A DNA stretch of 11,652 nt from contig JAEMTM010000026.1 of the NCBI GenBank assembly GCA_016462305.1, positions 2,855-14,506 on the forward strand, written 5' to 3'. The DNA is from Sphingomonadaceae bacterium (lineage in GTDB: Bacteria; Pseudomonadota; Alphaproteobacteria; Sphingomonadales; Sphingomonadaceae). A program made the position numbers and the translations under genes. Positions 6,648 through 11,652 of the stretch are shown piece by piece (position 1 is the stretch's first letter; every line of letters begins with the position of its first letter). A model generated the notes under the pieces. That model was not told where the DNA came from and did no database searches. It was given only the letters and a program-made list of their open reading frames with translations.

Positions 6648-6669
6648 GGCCGCTCCGTAAGGGGCGGCC
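6648..6669 (+). terminator. Terminator-like hairpin with GUAA tetraloop in the trcR leader
   Basis: GGCCGCTCC (6648-6656) pairs with GGGGCGGCC (6661-6669), including one G-U pair, around the loop GTAA, a GNRA-type tetraloop. CTTATTATT follows. The form is that of an intrinsic terminator with an interrupted T-tract. No plus-strand gene lies upstream for about 1.1 kb, so it would act on a leader transcript or a short RNA made from this intergenic region. It ends 9 nt before the trcR ribosome-binding site (GGAG, 6679-6682). Confidence 0.6.
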
Positions 6670-6690
6670 CTTATTATTGGAGCAAATGAA

Positions 6691-7392
6691 ATGGCCACCC
6701 CTTTGATGCCACATGCGACCGCCGCTTGGTTGGTCGACAACACGGGTTTGAGCTTCTCGCAAATCGCCGAGTTCTGTGGTATTCATATCCTTGAAGTGCA
6801 GGCCATGGCTGATGACATGACTGGATCGAAATATACCGGGCGTGATCCTGTGCACGCCGGCGAACTGGCGATGGAAGAAATTGAAAAGGGTCAGGCAGAT
6901 GAGGATTATGTCCTCAAAATGTCAAAGGGTCCGGATCAGGTTCGCCGCACAAAAGGCCCGCGCTATACACCAGTATCAAAGCGTCAGGACAAGCCAGATG
7001 GCATTGCTTGGTTGTTGCGCAATCACCCTGAAATTTCGGATGGCGCGATCTGCAAGTTGATCGGTACGACGCGCAATACAATTGCCGCCATTCGTGAGCG
7101 TAGTCACTGGAACATCGCTGAAATTCAGGCGAAGGACCCCGTCACGCTTGGTCTGACATCGCAGCGCGAGCTGGATGCGATCGTGAATCGCGCTGCAAAG
7201 AAAGCCGGTATCGACAATAAAGCTGCCAACGACGCACGCCTTGGAACGGATCGTGACGCTTTGATCGAAGAATTGCGCGCAGAACGTACCGAAGCTGCAC
7301 GTCGCGCCGAAGCTGCGTTGAACGGCGAAGACGAAAATGTTGGCAAGGCAGAATTGACCGCCGACACTTTGTTCAAAAAAGCTGGCGAATAA
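6691..7392 (+). CDS. trcR: TrcR-type cell-cycle transcriptional regulator (DUF1013)
   Basis: A 233-residue DUF1013-family protein, the alphaproteobacterial group now annotated as cell cycle transcriptional regulator TrcR. An N-terminal helix-turn-helix-like segment, FSQIAEFCGIHILEVQAMA (22-40), follows the family opening MATPLMPHATAAWLVDNTGL. A conserved GPRYTPVSKRQDKPDGIAWL (89-108) leads into a second helix-turn-helix-like region, SDGAICKLIGTTRNTIAAIR (116-135), then SHWN (138-141). The C-terminal part (about 187-210) is a highly charged helix. It should be a cytoplasmic DNA- or RNA-polymerase-associated protein; its targets here are unknown. The ATG at 6691 has GGAG 8 nt upstream. The leader contains a terminator-like hairpin and the gene is followed by another hairpin, so it is probably monocistronic. 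Family membership is firm; the regulatory role rests on annotation of relatives. Confidence 0.88.
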   Translation: MATPLMPHATAAWLVDNTGLSFSQIAEFCGIHILEVQAMADDMTGSKYTGRDPVHAGELAMEEIEKGQADEDYVLKMSKGPDQVRRTKGPRYTPVSKRQDKPDGIAWLLRNHPEISDGAICKLIGTTRNTIAAIRERSHWNIAEIQAKDPVTLGLTSQRELDAIVNRAAKKAGIDNKAANDARLGTDRDALIEELRAERTEAARRAEAALNGEDENVGKAELTADTLFKKAGE

Positions 7393-7407
7393 TCGAAACG
7401 TGATGAT

Positions 7408-7431
7408 TGCCTTAATCGCTTGATTAAGGCA
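7408..7431 (+). terminator. Hairpin after trcR
   Basis: A perfect 10-bp stem, TGCCTTAATC (7408-7417) and GATTAAGGCA (7422-7431), closes the 4-nt loop GCTT. It begins 15 nt after the trcR stop and ends 10 nt before the next start codon. There is no T-run behind it, so it may be a leaky terminator, an mRNA 3'-end stabiliser, or a leader structure of the downstream operon. Confidence 0.6.
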
Positions 7432-7441
7432 CGGCAGGGGC

Positions 7442-8542
7442 ATGGCAATTTCCACACCCCCCGCATATGACGCATCGCTTGCCGACCATGGTTTTGAAGC
7501 AAGAGAGCTTAAAGGGCTAACCTATCCCTTGGGCGAACATGCTCCGCAATATGGTGAAATTTACCCAATAGCGCCCGATTTGGGTTGGACGCGGATGCCC
7601 GTGCCCGGCAACTTGGCGCATATCAATCTATGGCTGTTGGATGAGGCGAACGGCGGATATGCGATTGCCGATACCGGCCTGTTCATGCCAGCGACGATTG
7701 ATCAATGGAAGGCGATGTTTGCAGGCGTGCTGGCGGAACGCGCACTCAAGCGGATTTTCGTAACGCATTTCCATCCAGACCATGTGGGCTGCGCTGGTTG
7801 GTTGGCAAACAAGTTCAAAGTGCCGATCTGGATGAACCGCACCGAATGGCTGATGGCGCGGATGCTTACGAGCGAACAGTTGGAACAGCCGCCCGAGGAA
7901 GTCCTTAACAACCGCCGATTTGCCGGCTTTGACGCGGCGCGCATTGAAAAGCTGCGTAAAGCAGGTTGGGGCGGCTTTGCGCGCGCGGTGTCGCGGTTGC
8001 CAACGGGACATGTGCGCCTGGATGACGGGCAAGTTGTCCGCGTCGGGCGGCGCGACTGGACCGTCATGACTGGCGGTGGCCATACACCACAGCATGCGAG
8101 CCTTGTCGATTTTGATAACAATATGATTATCGCTGGCGACCAGATTTTGCCGCGCATCACATCGAACGTATCGGTCATGGACAGCGAGCCGGAGGCTGAT
8201 CCATTGGGTGAATGGCTGGCGTCCATTGCGAAATTCCGTGCGGCTTTGCCTGCGGATATGTTGGTGCTGCCTGCACATGGGGAACCATTTACCGGTGTGC
8301 ATGTCCGTCTGGACAAGCTAGCCTCGGGACATCATGAACGGCTTGATAAGCTAGAGCGCGCATTGCGTACCGCCGAAATGCGGGCCGTTGATACTTTCAG
8401 CCTTTTATTCGACCGCGAAATTGATGACACCGTCTATGGCTTGGCTACGGGTGAGGCGCAGGCACATTTGCGGCATTTGCATTTTGCCGGACGGATAAAA
8501 TGTGAAATTCGCGATGGCGTAGGTTGGTATCACGCGGCATAA
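7442..8542 (+). CDS. MBL-fold metallo-hydrolase
   Basis: A 366-residue metallo-beta-lactamase-fold hydrolase. The metal-binding motif THFHPDHVG (108-116) supplies His109, His111, Asp113 and His114. Further ligands are probably His214 in GGGHTPQH (211-218), Asp233 in AGDQILPRI (231-239) and His279 in LPAHGEPF (276-283), giving a complete dinuclear site. The C-terminal region (about 285-366) after the MBL domain is helical and resembles the winged-helix extension of glyoxalase-II/LACTB2-like members. Such enzymes often hydrolyse thioesters, so with an acyl-CoA ligase starting 7 nt downstream, an acyl-CoA or acyl-thioester substrate is plausible but inferred. AGGGG lies only 1 nt before the ATG, too close for an ideal ribosome-binding site, so the start is uncertain. 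A hairpin ends 10 nt upstream. Confidence 0.88.
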   Translation: MAISTPPAYDASLADHGFEARELKGLTYPLGEHAPQYGEIYPIAPDLGWTRMPVPGNLAHINLWLLDEANGGYAIADTGLFMPATIDQWKAMFAGVLAERALKRIFVTHFHPDHVGCAGWLANKFKVPIWMNRTEWLMARMLTSEQLEQPPEEVLNNRRFAGFDAARIEKLRKAGWGGFARAVSRLPTGHVRLDDGQVVRVGRRDWTVMTGGGHTPQHASLVDFDNNMIIAGDQILPRITSNVSVMDSEPEADPLGEWLASIAKFRAALPADMLVLPAHGEPFTGVHVRLDKLASGHHERLDKLERALRTAEMRAVDTFSLLFDREIDDTVYGLATGEAQAHLRHLHFAGRIKCEIRDGVGWYHAA

Positions 8543-8549
8543 TGTCTGC

Positions 8550-10232
8550 ATGACACAGAGCATTTGGAACGACCATTATCTTCATCCTGCCAAATGGGAC
8601 CAGCAGTTTCCCGCATTGGCACTGCATGACATGTTTTTTCAATCGGCAGAGCGCATGGGCCGCGCTGCAATGGCCGACTTCATGGGCCGCAAATATAATT
8701 ATGCTGAGATCGCTGCCATGGTTCGGCGCGTAGCCCGCGGGTTGCAGGACAAAGGCATTGGCAAGGGTGACCATATTGGCCTGTTCCTGCCCAATGTGCC
8801 GCAATATATTGCCGCTTATTATGGCGCCTTGGCAGCAGGGGCGACGGTCGTGAATTTTTCGCCGCTCTACAGCGTTGATGAACTCGCGCACCAGGTTGCC
8901 GACAGCGGCACTTCCATCTTGTTCACGGTCTCTGCGGCGGCATTACTGCCCACGGCGATGAAGGTGCTCGACAATAGCAGCCTGAAAGAATTGATCGTCG
9001 GAAGCGTTTCTGAAGCTTTGCCAAAAGCGAAAAGCTGGGCTTACCGTCTGTTCAAACGCGGCGAGATTGCGGCGATACCCTCTGATAGCCGCGTGTCTAC
9101 TTTTGCCCATCTGGTTGCAAATGAAGGCGATTATGCGATTCAGCCATGCGCACCTGAAAAAGATATTGCGCAGTTGCAATATACGGGCGGCACTACCGGC
9201 ACCCCAAAAGGCGCAATGTTAAGTCATCAGAATATCACGGCCAATGCGCGGCAGATTAACATGCTTGATCCGCACAGTAGAATGAATCGGCCTGATGGAC
9301 CATTGGATGATCGCATCCTTGGCGTCCTGCCGTTTTTCCATGTTTTCGCAAATGCCACTGTCCTCAATCGCACAGTTGCCAATGGTGGTGAAATTGTCAT
9401 GCTGCCCCGATTTGAGGCAAAGGCGGCTTTGGCGGCGATTACCCGCGCAAAGGTAACGTCGCTTCCTGGCGTGCCGACCATGTATCAAGCCTTGCTGGAT
9501 TGCCCGGACCTTGCAAAGACCGATTTCAGTAGCCTTCGCGCCTGTATTTCGGGCGGCGCACCCTTGGCCGGTGAATTGAAAAAGCGGTTTGAGACAGCGA
9601 CTGGAGCCGTCGTTATCGAAGGCTATGGCTTAACCGAAAGCTCAGGCGTGGTCTCGTGCAACCCCTATGAGGGCATGAACAAGATTGGCAGCATCGGGCA
9701 ACCTGTCCCTGGAACCGATGTCCGGCTGGTTGACAAGGAGGACCCGGCTAAGCCCGCTCCGCCCGGCGAACCCGGCGAGCTTATATTTTCTGGTCCGCAG
9801 CTTATGTGCGGATATTGGAACCAGCCAGAGGCGGATGCAGAAGTGTTTCTCGGCAAATATCTGCGCACAGGCGACGTCGCGACGATTGACGAAGATGGCT
9901 TTATCCACATCGTTGACCGGTTGAAGGATATGATCGCCGTTGGCGGGTTTAAGGTGTTCCCAAGCCAAGTTGAAGATGTGCTTTACCAACATCCTGCGGT
10001 CAAGGAAGCGCTCGTCATTGGCGTTGCTGATGCGTATCTGGGCGAAATTCCCCGCGCCTTTGTGACATTGCAAAATGGTGCGACCGAAGATGGCGCGGCG
10101 CTTGCGGCGTGGCTCAACCCGAAATTGGGCAAACATGAACGCGTTCAGGGTGTCACGATCATGGATGTCTTGCCAAAAACAATGATCGGCAAGCTGGACC
10201 GCAAAGCGTTGCGGATGTCGCTGGGTTCGTAG
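8550..10232 (+). CDS. Long-chain fatty acid-CoA ligase
   Basis: A 560-residue ANL-superfamily enzyme of the FadD type, which activates fatty acids to acyl-CoA through an acyl-AMP intermediate. The motifs are complete: P-loop YTGGTTGTPKG (211-221), PFFHVFA (261-267), adenine motif GYGLTESS (358-365), YLRTGDVATIDEDG (437-450), hinge region VDRLKD (455-460), GGFKVFPSQVED (465-476) and the catalytic Lys548 in IGKLDRK (546-552). The length is typical of FadD. It probably acts at the inner face of the membrane or in the cytoplasm and feeds beta-oxidation or lipid synthesis. I leave the symbol blank because several paralogues are usual in sphingomonads. It starts 7 nt after the MBL hydrolase and ends 13 nt before dinB. 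No ribosome-binding site is evident, which suggests translational coupling to the upstream gene. Confidence 0.93.
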   Translation: MTQSIWNDHYLHPAKWDQQFPALALHDMFFQSAERMGRAAMADFMGRKYNYAEIAAMVRRVARGLQDKGIGKGDHIGLFLPNVPQYIAAYYGALAAGATVVNFSPLYSVDELAHQVADSGTSILFTVSAAALLPTAMKVLDNSSLKELIVGSVSEALPKAKSWAYRLFKRGEIAAIPSDSRVSTFAHLVANEGDYAIQPCAPEKDIAQLQYTGGTTGTPKGAMLSHQNITANARQINMLDPHSRMNRPDGPLDDRILGVLPFFHVFANATVLNRTVANGGEIVMLPRFEAKAALAAITRAKVTSLPGVPTMYQALLDCPDLAKTDFSSLRACISGGAPLAGELKKRFETATGAVVIEGYGLTESSGVVSCNPYEGMNKIGSIGQPVPGTDVRLVDKEDPAKPAPPGEPGELIFSGPQLMCGYWNQPEADAEVFLGKYLRTGDVATIDEDGFIHIVDRLKDMIAVGGFKVFPSQVEDVLYQHPAVKEALVIGVADAYLGEIPRAFVTLQNGATEDGAALAAWLNPKLGKHERVQGVTIMDVLPKTMIGKLDRKALRMSLGS

Positions 10233-10245
10233 GCGTTGGTCTGCG

Positions 10246-11346
10246 ATGGAAGGGGATATTGCTCTCATCCGCAAGATAATCCATATCGACATGGATGCAT
10301 TTTACGCCAGCGTTGAGCAGCGGGATAACCCCGATCTGCGCGGAAAGCCTGTCGCCGTCGGCGGCTCGTCCAAACGCGGCGTTGTGGCGGCGGCAAGCTA
10401 TGAAGCGCGCGCGTTCGGTGTGCGCTCGGCCATGCCTTCGGTCACGGCGCAAAGGCAATGCCCCGACCTGATTTTCGTCAAACCAAGGTTTGAGGCCTAC
10501 AAAGCGGTGTCCCGGCAAATTCGCGAAATATGCGCACGGCACACCGACATCATTCAACCGCTGTCGTTGGATGAGGCCTATCTTGACGTGACCCATGACA
10601 AGCAGGGCATCGGGTCCGCAGTGAAGATTGCCAAGGCTATCCGCACGGCGATCCGCGACGAGACGGGCCTTACCGCGAGCGCGGGTGTAAGCTATAACAA
10701 GTTTATCGCAAAGCTGGCCAGCGACCAGAATAAGCCCGATGGAATGTGCGTCATTTTGCCGGATCAAGGCCCAGAATTCGTCGCTAGCCTTCCGGTCCGC
10801 CGTTTTCACGGTGTCGGGCCGCGCACTGCTGAAAAGATGGCAAAGCTCGGCGTAAATACGGGTGCGGACCTTGCGCGCAAGGATGAGGCGTGGCTGGCGC
10901 AGCATTTTGGCAGTTGGGGCGGCTATCTTTTCTGGGCCGCGCGCGCAATTGACCACCGTCCTGTCAACGCAAATGCTGTGCGCAAATCTATCGGGGCGGA
11001 AAGCACCTATTTCAACGACAAAAGCAGTGAGTCAGAATTGCGCGATGCATTGGAAGAAATAGTCGATATCGTTTGGGACCGCATCGACCGGCATCAGGCA
11101 GAGGGCAGGACATTAGTGTTGAAGGTGCGCTATGCGGATTTCCGGACGATCACGCGCTCCCGTACCGTTGGGCAGGCCTTGTCGGATCGTGCGACCATTG
11201 CGCAAGTTGGGCATGCGTTGCTTGATCAAATTTTACCGACCGAAATGGGGGTCCGGCTTCTTGGGCTGACACTTTCCGGTCTGGTAGACCATAATGAAGT
11301 CGCTCAAGGCACAGCGCCGCAGGGACAATTTACATTTGATTATTGA
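10246..11346 (+). CDS. dinB: DNA polymerase IV (Y-family)
   Basis: DNA polymerase IV is an error-prone translesion polymerase without proofreading. The 366-residue product carries the Y-family signature HIDMDAFYASVE (13-24), with metal ligand Asp15, and SLDEAYLDV (107-115), with catalytic Asp109 and Glu110. A thumb-like helix-hairpin-helix segment around FHGVGPRTAEKMAKLGV (187-203) precedes the little-finger domain. The steric-gate position, Phe13 in E. coli Pol IV, is Tyr20 here. The C-terminus ends QFTFDY (361-366), a plausible but imperfect beta-clamp-binding peptide. The ATG at 10246 has no ribosome-binding site before it; AAGGGG lies just inside the frame, so a start a few codons later at a non-ATG codon is possible. 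It is 13 nt from the acyl-CoA ligase and may be co-transcribed. I see no LexA box. Confidence 0.95.
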   Translation: MEGDIALIRKIIHIDMDAFYASVEQRDNPDLRGKPVAVGGSSKRGVVAAASYEARAFGVRSAMPSVTAQRQCPDLIFVKPRFEAYKAVSRQIREICARHTDIIQPLSLDEAYLDVTHDKQGIGSAVKIAKAIRTAIRDETGLTASAGVSYNKFIAKLASDQNKPDGMCVILPDQGPEFVASLPVRRFHGVGPRTAEKMAKLGVNTGADLARKDEAWLAQHFGSWGGYLFWAARAIDHRPVNANAVRKSIGAESTYFNDKSSESELRDALEEIVDIVWDRIDRHQAEGRTLVLKVRYADFRTITRSRTVGQALSDRATIAQVGHALLDQILPTEMGVRLLGLTLSGLVDHNEVAQGTAPQGQFTFDY

Positions 11347-11359
11347 AAATTGAAATATT

Positions 11360-11387
11360 TTGTTATATATCACGAAACTGTTATACT
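11360..11387 (+). promoter_or_regulatory. Sigma-70-type promoter of the TetR-family gene
   Basis: TTGTTA (11360-11365) is a 4/6 match to the -35 consensus. A 16-nt spacer follows, then TATACT (11382-11387), a 5/6 match to the -10 consensus. Transcription would start about 14 nt before the regulator's ATG, with AGGA at 11398-11401. TGTTATA occurs twice in the same orientation, at 11361-11367 and 11379-11385, overlapping the two boxes. It could be a binding site, possibly for autoregulation. Confidence 0.6.
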
Positions 11388-11407
11388 TATGCAACACAGG
11401 ATGTGAG

Positions 11408-11652
11408 ATGGCGCGCCCGCAGACAGACATTGATGCTGGAAGAATTGCATTGCTGGAGGTTGTCGATGACTTGATCCGAAAGCGCGGCGCGGTAGATATT
11501 TCAATGACAGATTTGGCGGCTGCCGCTGGCATGTCGCCATCTAATCTATATCGTTTTTTCGACAATAAAGAAGCGTTGCTTGAGGCTGTGGCCGAGCGTT
11601 TTTTTGCCGAAAAAATCCGGATAATGGTTGAGGTAACCGAATCCGACTTGCC
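11408..11652 (+). CDS. TetR/AcrR family transcriptional regulator (N-terminal part)
   Basis: The first 81 codons of a regulator that runs off the right edge. A TetR-type N-terminal DNA-binding domain is clear: a first helix with RIALLEVVDDLIRKRGAVDI (12-31), then the helix-turn-helix MTDLAAAAGMSPSNLYRFF (33-51), then DNKEALLEAVAERFF (52-66). The ATG at 11408 has AGGA 6 nt upstream and a good promoter before that. The ligand-binding domain is outside the window, so the inducer and targets cannot be inferred. Such genes commonly control a neighbouring transport or enzyme operon, which would lie to the right of the window. Confidence 0.9.
   Translation, partial: MARPQTDIDAGRIALLEVVDDLIRKRGAVDISMTDLAAAAGMSPSNLYRFFDNKEALLEAVAERFFAEKIRIMVEVTESDL

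Noticed and set aside
7412..7427. CtrA-like box TTAA...TTAA after trcR.
   Set aside because: The spacing is 8 nt, not the 7 nt of the CtrA consensus, and the bases are explained by the hairpin stem.
7628..8316. Minus-strand frames of over 200 codons opposite the MBL hydrolase.
   Set aside because: Antisense shadows of a gene with complete catalytic motifs, composed of low-plausibility Arg/His/Ser-rich sequence.
10225..10239. Possible LexA-type GTTC element before dinB.
   Set aside because: The second half-site is TTGG at the correct spacing, so it does not match GTTC-N7-GTTC.
10159..10956. Minus-strand 265-codon frame opposite dinB.
   Set aside because: Antisense shadow of a clear Y-family polymerase.

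Overview
The window looks like chromosomal DNA of an alphaproteobacterium, most likely a sphingomonad (Sphingomonadales). The clues are a DUF1013/TrcR-type regulator and a DUF1192 protein, both essentially alphaproteobacterial families, together with moderate-to-high GC and the general gene style. The genus is an inference. I see no insertion sequence, prophage, CRISPR array, tRNA or rRNA, and most of the window is compact housekeeping or metabolic DNA.

Layout. (1) 1-153: edge sequence with no supportable gene. (2) 154-485, minus strand: a two-gene membrane cassette, a 39-residue small protein too short for most gene callers followed by a single-domain PspC protein. (3) 486-711: a very AT-rich divergent intergenic region with a strong dyad and a candidate recF promoter. 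(4) 712-1770: recF, convergent with clpA across a shared 10-bp-stem hairpin. (5) 1802-4144, minus strand: clpA, preceded by a good match to an alphaproteobacterial heat-shock (RpoH) promoter. (6) 4248-4555: a DUF1192 gene (minus strand) whose -10 box lies only 7 nt from its ATG, so its mRNA may be leaderless. It is bracketed by a 20-bp imperfect direct repeat. (7) 4556-5554: a PIG3-type NAD(P)H quinone oxidoreductase, ending 6 nt from the convergent membrane-anchored alpha/beta hydrolase (5561-6532). (8) 6691-7392: trcR, with a terminator-like hairpin in its leader and another hairpin behind it. (9) 7442-11346: a tight plus-strand run of metallo-beta-lactamase-fold hydrolase, long-chain acyl-CoA ligase and DNA polymerase IV. 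(10) 11408 to the right edge: the start of a TetR-family regulator with its own promoter.

How the genes fit together. RecF (gap repair), Pol IV (translesion synthesis), ClpA (protein unfolding for ClpP) and the PspC cassette (envelope) are all maintenance or stress functions, but they sit in separate transcription units and do not form one system. The MBL hydrolase and acyl-CoA ligase are 7 nt apart and probably act together in fatty-acid or acyl-thioester metabolism. dinB follows 13 nt later and may be co-transcribed. I found no convincing new multi-gene system. The best leads are the small membrane protein paired with PspC, the apparently leaderless DUF1192 gene between direct repeats, the hairpin in the trcR leader, and the structured AT-rich region before recF.
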